NCBI GenBank assembly: GCA_900604495.1
Contig: UWOR01000004.1
Span: 222,362-286,361, forward strand
Length of the DNA stretch: 64,000 nt
DNA from: Desulfovibrio sp. Marseille-P6017
Lineage (GTDB): Bacteria; Bacillota_A; Clostridia; Peptostreptococcales; Peptostreptococcaceae
Direction: 5' to 3'
Positions 7,654 through 17,107 of the stretch are shown in pieces. The position numbers were made by a program, and so were the translations under genes. The notes beneath the pieces were generated by a model. That model saw nothing but the letters and a program-made list of their open reading frames with translations, had not been told where the DNA came from and made no database searches. Each line of letters starts with the position of its first letter. The first letter of the stretch is position 1.

Positions 7654-9891
7654 TCATTTATTTACTGAATTTCTTATTTGATTAAAGCTATCTAAACGAT
7701 TTTTAACTAATTCTTTAATTTTATTAAAATTCACATCTGTAAGTATCTCCATTGCTTCCTCAACATTATTAACTGTATATATATGAAATAATCCTTTATT
7801 AACTGCATCTGTTACTTCATCTGACAATACTATATTTCTACTATTATTTTGCGGAATTATAACACCTTGAATACCTGTTAATCCTTTTTGCTTACATGTA
7901 AAATAAAAACCTTCTATTTTTTCCGTAATTCCACCAACTACTTGAATCTCCCCTTTTTGATTTATAGAACCGGTTGCTGCAATATTTTGTTTCAAAGGTA
8001 TTCCTGATAAAGACGATAAAATCGCGTATAACTCTGCTCCTGATGCACTATCTCCATCAACACCTCCATAACTTTGTTCAAAACATATAGATGCATTCAT
8101 TGATAATGGAGATTCTTGTGCAAAGTTTTCAGATAAATATCCTGATAAAATCATTACACCTTTATCATGTATAGATCCACTCATTTTTACTTCTCTTTCT
8201 ATATTAATTACACCTTTACTTCCTACACTTGTTGTTACTGTAATCCTAGATGGTCTACCAAATGAATACTCACCTGTACTTAATACAGATAATCCATTTA
8301 TAACTCCAACTCTACTTCCTGTTGTATCAATTAATGTAAATCCATTTTCCATTGACTCATCTAACTTACATTCTATTTTATTTAATCTTTTTCTTCTTTC
8401 TTTTATAGCTCTTTTCACATCCTCTTTCTCCACAAACTCAGAATTATTTTCTTGAGAATATGCATTACCTTCTACTACAACTTCCATAATTTTATTAAAC
8501 TCAGTAGATAATTTATCTACATCTCCTGATAATCTAGTACTAAAATTTATAACTTCTTGAACTGCATCATATGTGAAATGCTTTAAATTATTTTTCTTGC
8601 ATTGAAGTGCTATAAATCTTGCTATTCCCATTTCATTATTTTCACTTTTATTCATTTCACTATCAAAATCAACAAATATTTTAAAATATTTACTAAAATC
8701 ACTATCATAATTGTATAAAACATTATATACATAATTACTACCTATTAAAATTACTTTTATATCGACTGGGATACTTTCCGGATTTATAGCGGTATTAGTA
8801 TCTATTGTTATCTTTTTAGACTGTATCGTTCTTTTCAACATATCCCATGATAAAGCATATCTAAGTAGTTGCTCTGCATATAGAACTAAGTACCCACCAT
8901 TTGCTTTGTGTACAGCTCCTGGAATTATCTTTGTAAAGTCAGTTTTTAAGTTTCCATTATAGTAATCATATTCTATTTTTCCAAATAAATTAGCTGGACT
9001 TGGATTAGTTTCTACTACTATCGGTGCAGATAATTTAGTTTTATCACTATCATTATCTACAAGTAAATTTACTCTATATTTTAAAAAATGATCTTTATCA
9101 ATCTTATCTTTTAATTCTTCTTCATCCAAGTAAAATAAAAAGATATTTTCCAATATATCCTCTCTTATATTTTTTAAATATTGTTGCACTTTTTCATAAT
9201 CTTCATACTTTTTGCTTAATTCTTCTATATGTGGATCTATTATAAATCTTCCTATTTCCTCCTCTAATTCTAAAAGTGCTTCTTTTGCTTCATCTTCTAT
9301 ATCTCTTATTTTATATACAGTTTGAATTGCCATATGTTCTAGATCTCTTTTAGTTTTATAAAACTCTTCATCTGATACTTCATCTTCATAGTCTTCTTTC
9401 AATGGTACAAATACCATACCTATTCTACTATTTTTTAATTTAAATCCTCTATCCTCGCCATATTTTTTGATTTCTTTTAAAAGAGCTTCTTTTTCTATAT
9501 CGTAACTTTCCAATAATTGATTTTTACCTAATTCATAATCCTCACTTTCAAAGGCATCTTTTAATTCATCCAATAAAGCCTCTATAAGCTTTTCTATATC
9601 TTTTTTAAATACCTTTCCTTGACCTATTTTTAATCCTATAGCTATAGGTTCTCTAGGATGTTCGAAGTTATGCACATAACACCAGTCTTTATGTTTTGTA
9701 TTTCCATTGGCATATTTATTTAATGCTTTTAATGTATATGTTGATTTCCCTGTTCCTGAATGTCCTGATACATATATGTTATAAGCTGAATTGTCTATTT
9801 TAAGCCCCACTTCCATAGCTTCTATTGCTCTTTCTTGACCTAGTATTTCATCTAATTCTTCTATTTCAGATGTGTTATTAAATTTTTGCAT
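7654..9891 (-). CDS. Lon-family ATP-dependent protease (LonB-like, COG1067 type)
   Basis: A 745-aa fused AAA+ ATPase and Lon peptidase. Walker A GHSGTGKST is at residues 43-51. A long acidic, probably coiled-coil insertion (about 95-270) sits inside the ATPase part, as in archaeal-LonB-like proteins. The C-terminal peptidase has the Ser-Lys dyad: Ser615 in GDSASGAE and Lys658 in GGITEKIEGF, 43 residues apart as in classical Lon. It lacks the N-terminal substrate domain of LonA. It probably degrades misfolded or regulatory proteins in the cytosol. It is transcribed alone, with a terminator downstream. Confidence 0.9.
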   Translation of the reverse strand: MQKFNNTSEIEELDEILGQERAIEAMEVGLKIDNSAYNIYVSGHSGTGKSTYTLKALNKYANGNTKHKDWCYVHNFEHPREPIAIGLKIGQGKVFKKDIEKLIEALLDELKDAFESEDYELGKNQLLESYDIEKEALLKEIKKYGEDRGFKLKNSRIGMVFVPLKEDYEDEVSDEEFYKTKRDLEHMAIQTVYKIRDIEDEAKEALLELEEEIGRFIIDPHIEELSKKYEDYEKVQQYLKNIREDILENIFLFYLDEEELKDKIDKDHFLKYRVNLLVDNDSDKTKLSAPIVVETNPSPANLFGKIEYDYYNGNLKTDFTKIIPGAVHKANGGYLVLYAEQLLRYALSWDMLKRTIQSKKITIDTNTAINPESIPVDIKVILIGSNYVYNVLYNYDSDFSKYFKIFVDFDSEMNKSENNEMGIARFIALQCKKNNLKHFTYDAVQEVINFSTRLSGDVDKLSTEFNKIMEVVVEGNAYSQENNSEFVEKEDVKRAIKERRKRLNKIECKLDESMENGFTLIDTTGSRVGVINGLSVLSTGEYSFGRPSRITVTTSVGSKGVINIEREVKMSGSIHDKGVMILSGYLSENFAQESPLSMNASICFEQSYGGVDGDSASGAELYAILSSLSGIPLKQNIAATGSINQKGEIQVVGGITEKIEGFYFTCKQKGLTGIQGVIIPQNNSRNIVLSDEVTDAVNKGLFHIYTVNNVEEAMEILTDVNFNKIKELVKNRLDSFNQIRNSVNK

Positions 9892-9991
9892 ATTTCCCCC
9901 TTTCCCTTATATATAAATAATTTAATATTTATCACCATATCTTAGGATATTAAATTATATGTATTATACTTCTTATTTTTTCCAATATAAA

Positions 9992-10026
9992 AAAGAAGCC
10001 TTTTTATATTTTATTTAGGCTCCTTT
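9992..10026 (-). terminator. Terminator overlapping the 3' end of queG
   Basis: On the minus strand, AAAGGAGCC pairs with GGCTTCTTT (one G-U), followed by a run of T. The stop codon at 10011-10013 lies in the loop. Confidence 0.6.
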
Positions 10027-10913
10027 AAAATTATTTCAATATTTCTTTGTATTATTTTTTTACCTCTCCAACTAAAGGCTCTATCTCCATATCTTCTTTT
10101 AAATTCTTTATTAGAAATATTATTTATTTCTTCATAATTTAAATTAGTAATTTGATTATCTATAAATTCTCTTATATTAGTTTTTTGTATATTACTATTA
10201 TGTGGACATATATCCTGGCATATATCACAACCAAATACTTTCTCATTATCTCTTAATAACATTTCCTCTTCTTCTGATAATTCTTCTTTCTTTTGAGTTA
10301 TATATGATAAACATCTTTTTGGATTTAGTTCATAATTTCCTAATATAGCATTTCCCGGACAATATTTTACACATTTATTGCATTTTATACATGTTTTAGG
10401 TAACGGCTCATCTGCATAAAACTCATAATTATTCACAATATAACCTATAAAGACATATGAACCATATTCATCTGTTATTATGTTATTATTTATACCAAAA
10501 TAACCTATCCCTGATAAATATGCCAAATATCGATCTACTAGAGGGCCATTATCAACAAAAATCTTATATTCAAAGTTATTTACTTCACCATTTAAATAAT
10601 CACATATCTCTTGTAAATATTTTTTAGCAACTATATGATAATCTTTTCCATAGCAATATTTAGATAAATTTGAACCTTCTTTTTCTCCTGTATAATATGG
10701 AAATGCACATACTATAATTGATTTTGCGTTATCCATAATAAGCTTAGGATTTATTCTCTTTTCAATTAATGGTTCCTCCATTCCTGTAAAATATCCATTT
10801 GCCAATTTATTTTTTATTACCTTTTCTAAATCATTATAGGGTCCAACCCCTGAAATTCCTACACATTTCAATCCTAATCCTTTACAAAAATCTTTTAATT
10901 TCTCTTTATTCAT
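10011..10913 (-). CDS. queG: Epoxyqueuosine reductase QueG
   Basis: Catalyses the last step of queuosine synthesis in tRNA, reducing epoxyqueuosine with cobalamin and two 4Fe-4S clusters. The 300-aa protein has the ferredoxin-like motif CIKCNKCVKYCPGNAILG near residue 178 and the second cysteine set CDICQDICPHN near residue 230. The conserved DNGPLVDRYLAYLSGIGYFG segment supports the assignment. It is slightly shorter than enzymes with a C-terminal HEAT extension, which is usual for clostridial forms. The need for cobalamin ties it loosely to the B12-regulated island later in the window. Confidence 0.95.
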   Translation of the reverse strand: MNKEKLKDFCKGLGLKCVGISGVGPYNDLEKVIKNKLANGYFTGMEEPLIEKRINPKLIMDNAKSIIVCAFPYYTGEKEGSNLSKYCYGKDYHIVAKKYLQEICDYLNGEVNNFEYKIFVDNGPLVDRYLAYLSGIGYFGINNNIITDEYGSYVFIGYIVNNYEFYADEPLPKTCIKCNKCVKYCPGNAILGNYELNPKRCLSYITQKKEELSEEEEMLLRDNEKVFGCDICQDICPHNSNIQKTNIREFIDNQITNLNYEEINNISNKEFKRRYGDRAFSWRGKKIIQRNIEIILKEPK

Positions 10914-10976
10914 AAAATCTTCCTTTCATTAATTTATATTTACATTTATAATTACTAATCGTAAGGATGTGATATT

Positions 10977-11381
10977 TTGATTAAATTAACAATACCAGGT
11001 AGACCAATAAGTAAATCAAATTTTAAACTTCATAACATACATGGTCAAGCATGGATGCCTTCAACAGGTAAACACTCAAAGTATTTAGCATATGAAAATA
11101 TGATTGCAGGATATATAAACCAGCAATACCTTGGCGAAACTATTGAAGAAGATTTGATATTAGTTTTAAAACTTTATTTCCCTAATAAAAAAATGGGAGA
11201 TTTACACAATTACCCAAAAAGTATATGTGATGGTATAGAAAAAAGCGGAATAATAAAAAATGATAAGCAGTTAAAACCTGTACTATTATTCGATTTCATC
11301 GATAAAGAAAATCCTAGAGTTGAAATCGAACTTTATCCAGTCGCTGAATACGATGTTTCTTATACTATTTCCAAAAAGTAA
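10977..11381 (+). CDS. RusA-like Holliday-junction resolvase family protein
   Basis: A 134-aa protein on the opposite strand from its neighbours. It starts at TTG 10977 with AAGGATG upstream. The fold signature is an N-terminal IPGRPISKSN strand and the acidic core GDLHNYPKSICDGIEKSG followed by NDKQ. This matches the RusA pattern D-x-D-N-x-x-K with a later D-D: Asp75, Asn78, Lys81, Asp85 and Asp96 are present, but the second aspartate is His77. RusA enzymes are usually phage-borne and cut four-way junctions; here there are no phage genes nearby. Activity is uncertain because of the His substitution. Confidence 0.72.
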   Translation: MIKLTIPGRPISKSNFKLHNIHGQAWMPSTGKHSKYLAYENMIAGYINQQYLGETIEEDLILVLKLYFPNKKMGDLHNYPKSICDGIEKSGIIKNDKQLKPVLLFDFIDKENPRVEIELYPVAEYDVSYTISKK

Positions 11382-11388
11382 TAATAAT

Positions 11389-11440
11389 TAGGAAGTATAT
11401 CAAGTTAGATTCTAATAAATCACTCTTTATATACTTCCTA
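11389..11440. terminator. Bidirectional terminator between rusA-like gene and nfo
   Basis: TAGGAAGTATAT (11389-11400) and its exact complement (11429-11440) lie between the convergent stop codons. Confidence 0.7.
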
Positions 11441-11445
11441 TTTTA

Positions 11446-12279
11446 TTAACTATTTACTATTTCTCTTACCATTTTTATTTCTCTTTTATGTCCTTCTTCA
11501 TCAAAAGGAGTTTCTAAGAAAAATGGTAAATCTTTTAATTTTGGATGTGTCATTATATTAACTATAGCTTCTAACCCAATCTTACCTTCTCCCAATGGAG
11601 CATGTCTATCTTTTTTATCTCCAAATGGCATCAAACTATCATTTAAATGAATAGCTTTTAGTTTATCTAATCCTATTATTCTATCAAATTCATCTAATAC
11701 ATCCTCTAAGCTATTTACTATATCATACCCTGCAGAAAATATATGGCATGTATCTAAGCATATTCCTAGTCTTTCATTATGCTCCACACCATCTATAATT
11801 TTTTTTAATTGTTCAAATTTAAATCCTATTTCAGTCCCTTTACCAGACATAGTCTCTAAAAGAATAGTTAATGTTTCATTTCCTGTTATAGCTTCATTTA
11901 ATCCTTTTATTATCCTATCTATACCAAAGTCTATGCCTCCACCTACATGACTGCCTGGATGAAAACACATATACTCTATACCTAAATAGTTCATTCTTTC
12001 TATATCTTCTTTTATAACTCTTCTTGCAAATTCATATACATCATCTTTTGCTCCGCCTAAATTCATAGTATATGGAGCATGAGCTAATAATGGTCCAAAA
12101 TTATTTTCTTCTCTTATCTTTTGGAATTTAGCTATATCTTTCTCATCAAAAGCTTTTGCATTACCTCCTCTTGGATTTCTAGTAAAAAATTGAAATGTAT
12201 TTGCATCCATATTAACAGCAGATTCTGCTGCTTTGGCAAACCCCTTCGATATTGAAATATGTGGTCCTATTACAAACAT
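11446..12279 (-). CDS. nfo: Deoxyribonuclease IV (AP endonuclease)
   Basis: A zinc-dependent AP endonuclease for base-excision repair. The 277-aa TIM-barrel protein shows the metal-binding motifs in order: GPHISISKG at the N-terminus, [66 protein letters not shown] and [10 protein letters not shown]. All ligands look intact. The start at 12279 is preceded by AAGGAGGAGACTC. Together with nth nearby it covers oxidative base damage. Confidence 0.97.
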   Translation of the reverse strand: MFVIGPHISISKGFAKAAESAVNMDANTFQFFTRNPRGGNAKAFDEKDIAKFQKIREENNFGPLLAHAPYTMNLGGAKDDVYEFARRVIKEDIERMNYLGIEYMCFHPGSHVGGGIDFGIDRIIKGLNEAITGNETLTILLETMSGKGTEIGFKFEQLKKIIDGVEHNERLGICLDTCHIFSAGYDIVNSLEDVLDEFDRIIGLDKLKAIHLNDSLMPFGDKKDRHAPLGEGKIGLEAIVNIMTHPKLKDLPFFLETPFDEEGHKREIKMVREIVNS

Positions 12280-12339
12280 GAGTCTCCTCCTTAATATTTA
12301 ATAAAGATTAATTCTATATAAATTCATTATACCCAAAAA

Positions 12340-12369
12340 AATAAGTATCAACTAATGTTGATACTTATT
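12340..12369 (-). terminator. Terminator overlapping the stop of the HTH regulator
   Basis: AATAAGTATCAAC (12340-12352), a 4-base loop and the exact complement (12357-12369), followed on the minus strand by a T-rich tail. The stop codon (12368-12370) lies within the arm. Confidence 0.75.
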
Positions 12370-12940
12370 ATAAACTATATTCTTCTTTTTTAGCTATAGG
12401 TATACTTACTAAAGCTATATTATACTCTATTTCTGAATCATTTTCAGATTTTTTACTTACTATCTCGTCTATTTTTATTTTTATAGCATTATTTATTTCT
12501 TCGATCTCATTTTCTGTGAAACACACATTATCATAATCTATCACGTTATTAGACCCAAGTATTTCATCCTCCGCTGCTTTATAAAAAAATTCACTCATAT
12601 TTTCAAATTTAGATACACAAATATCTTTCTCTTCATTATCCCATATATTATCTAATGAAAAGTCAATAACTTTTTTGCCAACTATTATATTTTTAGCAGT
12701 TGGATAATAGTATTTTTCAACAATTCCGGACTTTATCTTTTCTTCTACTAACTCTAATATTCCAACTTTATATAGAGTTTTTATGTGATAGTTAATCTTT
12801 GCATGAGGCTCATCTAACATTTCTGACAATTGCTTGGCTGATAATGGCTCTTTCCCAAATGCTTTTAGAATGTCTATTCTACGAGGATGTGCTATTGCCT
12901 TTATACATTCTAAATCTCGTAGCACAAGTAATTCTTTCAT
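12368..12940 (-). CDS. Winged-helix (ArsR/HTH_20-type) transcriptional regulator
   Basis: A 190-aa DNA-binding protein. The N-terminal 80 residues form a winged helix: IKAIAHPRRIDILKAFG, then recognition region LSAKQLSEMLDEPHAKINYH and the wing ELVEEKIKSGIVEKYYYP. This is the ArsR-like HTH_20 pattern. The C-terminal 100 residues are acidic and helical, without cysteine metal sites, so it is more likely a ligand or protein sensor than a metal sensor. Its target is unknown; it lies alone between nfo and glsA. Confidence 0.85.
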   Translation of the reverse strand: MKELLVLRDLECIKAIAHPRRIDILKAFGKEPLSAKQLSEMLDEPHAKINYHIKTLYKVGILELVEEKIKSGIVEKYYYPTAKNIIVGKKVIDFSLDNIWDNEEKDICVSKFENMSEFFYKAAEDEILGSNNVIDYDNVCFTENEIEEINNAIKIKIDEIVSKKSENDSEIEYNIALVSIPIAKKEEYSL

Positions 12941-13021
12941 TCCCCCACCCCTAAAAAAAAATTATTTTATTATATTCTAATTATATATGAAGTGTATACA
13001 ATTGTCAAAAAATTCTATATA

Positions 13022-13939
13022 TTAAAATATACTTAGTTCTAATTGTTTAGATAAGTCTTCTAGAACTTTAATTCCAGCTATACTATTCCCCTTTTTATCT
13101 AGTGATGGCCCGTAAACACCTATCCCCATTTTTTTTGGTACAGATGCCATTACTCCTCCACCTACACCTGATTTTGCAGGTATCCCAACTTTTATTGCAA
13201 ATTCTCCAGATGAATCATACATCCCACAAGTAACCATGAATGTCTTCACCATTCTAGATACACTTTCACTTAGTACACGCTCACCTGTTTCTATATCTAC
13301 ACCATAGTTAGCAAATAGAAGCCCTATTCTTGCTAAATCAACTGCATCAACCTCTATAGAGCACTGTTTGAAGTATAAATCAAGTATTTCATCAACATCT
13401 CCAGCTATTACTCCATCATTTTTTAATAAATAAGCCATTGCTCTATTTCTATCACCTGTAAGCTTCTCTGATTCATATACAGCTTTATTAATATTTAAAT
13501 TTTCATTTTTAGATATTTTTCTAAAGAATGATAACATTCTTTCTTCTTTTTCCTTTAATGAATCTCCCTTAATTAAAGATGTAGTTACTATAGCTCCTGC
13601 ATTTATCATTGGATTACAAGGTTTAGTTGTATCATCTGTTTCTAACTTCATTATTGAATTAAATGGATCTCCACTTGGCTCCATACCAACCTTAGAAAAA
13701 ACGTAAGACCAATCATTATCCATTAATGCCATAGCTAGTATTATAGTTTTTGAAACACTTTGTATTGTAAATTTAGTTTTATAATCTCCTGCACAATATA
13801 TTTTATTATTTTTATCTATTATACAAATACCTAAGTCTTCGGCATTTGATTTTCTTAATTCAGGTATATAACTTGCTACCTGTCCGTAATTTGCATACTT
13901 CTTATTTGTTTTTATAATGTGATTTAATAAATTTTCCAT
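13022..13939 (-). CDS. glsA: Glutaminase (serine-dependent, beta-lactamase-like fold)
   Basis: Hydrolyses glutamine to glutamate and ammonia. The 305-aa protein has the catalytic S-x-x-K motif FTIQSVSKT (Ser61, Lys64) and the conserved NPMINAGAI, VDLARIGLLFANYG and GIPAKSGVGGG segments, all as in bacterial GlsA/YbaS. The start at 13939 has a GGAGG-like site. It appears to be transcribed on its own. Confidence 0.96.
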   Translation of the reverse strand: MENLLNHIIKTNKKYANYGQVASYIPELRKSNAEDLGICIIDKNNKIYCAGDYKTKFTIQSVSKTIILAMALMDNDWSYVFSKVGMEPSGDPFNSIMKLETDDTTKPCNPMINAGAIVTTSLIKGDSLKEKEERMLSFFRKISKNENLNINKAVYESEKLTGDRNRAMAYLLKNDGVIAGDVDEILDLYFKQCSIEVDAVDLARIGLLFANYGVDIETGERVLSESVSRMVKTFMVTCGMYDSSGEFAIKVGIPAKSGVGGGVMASVPKKMGIGVYGPSLDKKGNSIAGIKVLEDLSKQLELSIF

Positions 13940-14064
13940 TAGTATATAACTTCCTCCTCTGTCTTCATTATACCGTCACTTTGTTTTTTATATACTATAT
14001 ATTATAATACAAAAAGGCATGCCTAAAAATAAATTTAATGTATTTTTAAACAGCCCTTAATTCT

Positions 14065-15723
14065 CTAATCTACGATTTTACTTCCACCTATAAATTCTCT
14101 TAATATTGATATTGAAGGTATATCTGATATATCATCTAACTCTACAAAATATTGAAGAAACTTTAATAACCTATTTGCTTCAATGTATGCACTACTATCA
14201 TCTTTTATTTCTTCTAATAAAGGCTTAGCATATTTTTTTAGCACAGCTAACTCATATAAGCAAGCTGAGTTAAATATAATATCGGCTTCTTCTTGATAAG
14301 GAAATATATTCTTTTCTTCACCACGTCTTACTGAACTCCAATTTAAAATTGTAGTTTCTGCACTATAACCCCTAAAATTATAATCTCTTACTATTCTTCT
14401 TATTAGCCTTAAATCTGTAGTAGGTATTCTATTATGATCATCTAAATTTACTTGAGTAAGAGCACTCAGATATATCTTGAATTTCTCATTATTATCTATA
14501 GATGATGTTAGCATTGGATTTAAACCATGTATACCTTCTAATATTATAGGCTGATCTTTATCTATTTTTAGCTTTTTATTAGATTTAACTTGTTTACCTA
14601 ATTTAAAATCAAATTTAGGTATGCAAACCTCTTTACCTTCTAACAAATCTTTTAAATCTTTATTAAACTGTTCTAGGTTAATAGCATAAATTGATTCAAA
14701 ATCATAATTTCCATATTCATCTAATGGTGTAAGATCTCTATCTACAAAATAATTATCAAGTGATATAGTTACTGGCTTTAGATTATTCACTCTAAGATGT
14801 ATACATAATCTATGTGCAAAACTAGTTTTCCCTGATGATGATGGCGCTGCAATTAGTACAATCCTTTTTTTCTGTAATTGAATTATATCTGCAATTTGCG
14901 ATAACTTCTTTTCATGCAGTGCTTCTACAGTTCTTATTACATCACCATATTCTTTATTTTCTATTATTTTATTTAAATTTAGAACTTTTTCAACTCCAAT
15001 AAGTTGAGACCATATCTCAGATTCATGATATATATTTGCTAACTTAGGTTGAGGTTTAAATTCCTTAGGAATATTCTTATTAGTATTACTTGGACCTAAG
15101 ATTATTACTCCATTTTTATATAATTTTAAATCAAATGTTCTTATATACCCTGTTGATGGTAACATATGTCCATAAAAATGATCTATATAATCATTGCATT
15201 TATATATTTTCACATCATTATATTCTTTGTACTTTAATAGTTCTGCTTTATCTATCATGTTATATTCTTCAAATATAGATATCGCTTTTTCTTTTGTTGT
15301 ACTTATCTTTTCTATTTTATAATTATTATCAATAATTTCTTTCATTTTATTCTTTATATTATCTATATCAACATCATTTAATCTTCTTCCTATATGAACT
15401 TCACAATATAATCCATTAGCTAATGAATGTTCTATAGTAACTCTTTTGTCCTTAAATAACTCATTACAAGCCATTATAAATATGAAGTTTAAAACCCTAG
15501 AGTATACTCTACCTCCATCTATATTCGTAGTATCTAAAAATTTTATACTACACTCTTCCTTTACAACATAATTTAACTCTTTTAACTTATTATCTATAAG
15601 TGCTAAAGTTATAATCCCATCTGATTCATTTTCTTTTGCTATATCTTCCAACTTTATTCCACTATTATCCTCAATAAAATAACTCTTAACTTTACCATTT
15701 ATATTTAAATTTAATTTCCCCAT
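14065..15723 (-). CDS. Nucleoside (uridine) kinase with TGS/ThrRS-like N-terminal domains
   Basis: A 552-aa protein of the clostridial nucleoside kinase family. The N-terminal part (1-60 TGS-like, 60-240 like the second additional domain of threonyl-tRNA synthetase, with HSLANGLYCEVH) is followed by a phosphoribulokinase/uridine-kinase domain (about 275-500). Walker A is APSSSGKTSFAH and the Udk-type motif ISLDNYFVDR follows, then IILEGIHGLNP. It probably phosphorylates uridine or cytidine with ATP or GTP; the role of the ThrRS-like part is unknown. Full length. Confidence 0.88.
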   Translation of the reverse strand: MGKLNLNINGKVKSYFIEDNSGIKLEDIAKENESDGIITLALIDNKLKELNYVVKEECSIKFLDTTNIDGGRVYSRVLNFIFIMACNELFKDKRVTIEHSLANGLYCEVHIGRRLNDVDIDNIKNKMKEIIDNNYKIEKISTTKEKAISIFEEYNMIDKAELLKYKEYNDVKIYKCNDYIDHFYGHMLPSTGYIRTFDLKLYKNGVIILGPSNTNKNIPKEFKPQPKLANIYHESEIWSQLIGVEKVLNLNKIIENKEYGDVIRTVEALHEKKLSQIADIIQLQKKRIVLIAAPSSSGKTSFAHRLCIHLRVNNLKPVTISLDNYFVDRDLTPLDEYGNYDFESIYAINLEQFNKDLKDLLEGKEVCIPKFDFKLGKQVKSNKKLKIDKDQPIILEGIHGLNPMLTSSIDNNEKFKIYLSALTQVNLDDHNRIPTTDLRLIRRIVRDYNFRGYSAETTILNWSSVRRGEEKNIFPYQEEADIIFNSACLYELAVLKKYAKPLLEEIKDDSSAYIEANRLLKFLQYFVELDDISDIPSISILREFIGGSKIVD

Positions 15724-15753
15724 GATCTTTCTCCCTTCTTTTTTATATATAGG

Positions 15754-15779
15754 AAAAAGAGGTATTAATACCTCTTTTT
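15754..15779 (-). terminator. Perfect 26-base palindromic terminator at the end of the epimerase pseudogene
   Basis: A continuous palindrome AAAAAGAGGTATT plus its exact complement. It contains the original stop codon (15765-15767), which supports 15765 as the ancestral gene end. Confidence 0.75.
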
Positions 15780-16521
15780 ATACGCTTTTAAAATTCTTAG
15801 TGTATCTTCAATATCCATGTAATTCATTTCCAAAATCAAGTACTTTACATTTTTTTCTATAATTGATTTTATATGCTCCTCAGGTAAGATTCCTTTTCCT
15901 ATACCAATATGGCTGTCTTTTTTTCCATCATTATCACTCAAATGAACTATCTCTATTTTGCTTAATTTATTTATATAATCATCTCTATTTATAGAAAATG
16001 ACCTGTATCATAACAAAATATATATTCTTATTTTTAACACCATTAAATATATACTCAAAATCTTTAACATTGTCTCCAATATTTGAAAAATCACCATATT
16101 TAGAATATGTATTTTCTATTGTTATAGTAATATTTTTATCTAATTTATCATTATCAAAAAACTCTATACAATTATCTAAATATGACTCTCTACTTCTTCT
16201 TAATCTACTTGTCATTGCATATCCTAGATGTAAATTGAAGTATTTTATATTTAATATATTTATTTTTTCATTTATTTTATTGATAAATTCTATCCATGAA
16301 TGTCTTATATATTTAATATTTTCACAAGTATTAAGTTCCATAGGAAGATGAATTCCTATAGATATATCTAATTTTTCAAATTCATTCATATAACTTAATA
16401 ATTGATCACATTCTTCTAAGTTATCAATTCCAATTTCTATATGATTTATATCTTTATTATTTTTACAAATATCTAAAGCTTCATTTATATTAAATAAAAG
16501 AGCAGATATTCCAATTTTCAT
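15765..16521 (-). pseudogene. Sugar phosphate isomerase/epimerase (AP-endonuclease-2 TIM barrel), frameshifted
   Basis: The first 168 codons read MKIGISALLF to IYFV as a xylose-isomerase-like TIM barrel. The frame is then lost near 16013; the next six codons YDTGHF continue in another frame, and the frame is lost again near 15993. From there INRDDYINKL, HLSDNDGKKDSHIGIGKG (a textbook barrel metal motif) and ILEMNYMDIEDTL run to TAA at 15765. Adding one base at each site restores a 252-aa protein of normal family length. It sits 8 bases after lepB in the same direction. Substrate is unknown. Either a real double-frameshift pseudogene or two sequencing errors 20 bases apart. Confidence 0.85.
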
Positions 16522-16529
16522 ATTATCAC

Positions 16530-17063
16530 CTATTTTACTGAACCAATTTCATTTAAAGGAAGTAATCTGATCATAACCTCACCTAAAATATCTTCTTCAT
16601 CAACAAGACCTACTTCTTCTGATCTAGAGTCTTTACTATTTTCTCTATTATCTCCCATTACAAATATTTTTTCATCTGGTATAGTTATATCTATATCACC
16701 TGATGTATATGCATTATGTATGTATTCTTCTTCTAGCAATTCTCCATTTAAATAAACTTGAGAATCTTTTATAACTAAATGGTCACCAGGTATAGCTATA
16801 ACTCTTTTTATTAAATCCTTTTCTTTTCCATTATCCTGTTTTAAATCAGTTTTAAAAACTATTATATCTTCTCTTTGTATATCTCCAAATTTATATGATA
16901 ATCTATTTAAAATTAAGTAATCTTTATCATTTAATGTTGGATACATAGATTCTCCACTTACAATTGTTGGCTTAACAACTTGAACAATTAAAAATGCTAA
17001 TACTAGTGAAACTGCTATAGTTTTCACCCAATCAATTATTTCTTTTTTTAATTTGTCACTCAT
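16530..17063 (-). CDS. lepB: Signal peptidase I (second of a tandem pair)
   Basis: Membrane-bound serine protease that removes signal peptides from secreted proteins. The 177-aa protein has one N-terminal membrane segment (about 14-30), the catalytic Ser39 in SGESMYPTL, the catalytic Lys86 in LIKRVIAIPGD, and the box MGDNRENSKDSRS near the C-terminus. It is a single-span, Gram-positive-type enzyme. It lies 44 bases downstream of its paralog with the same Ser39/Lys86 spacing. Confidence 0.96.
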   Translation of the reverse strand: MSDKLKKEIIDWVKTIAVSLVLAFLIVQVVKPTIVSGESMYPTLNDKDYLILNRLSYKFGDIQREDIIVFKTDLKQDNGKEKDLIKRVIAIPGDHLVIKDSQVYLNGELLEEEYIHNAYTSGDIDITIPDEKIFVMGDNRENSKDSRSEEVGLVDEEDILGEVMIRLLPLNEIGSVK

Positions 17064-17107
17064 TTTATCTCTCCTATGTCTTTTACTTAGAATGAATTTC
17101 TATTATT

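Noticed and set aside
15985..16025. Programmed frameshift in the epimerase gene
   Set aside because: Two shifts would be needed within 20 bases and there is no slippery heptamer or pseudoknot; decay or sequencing error is more likely.
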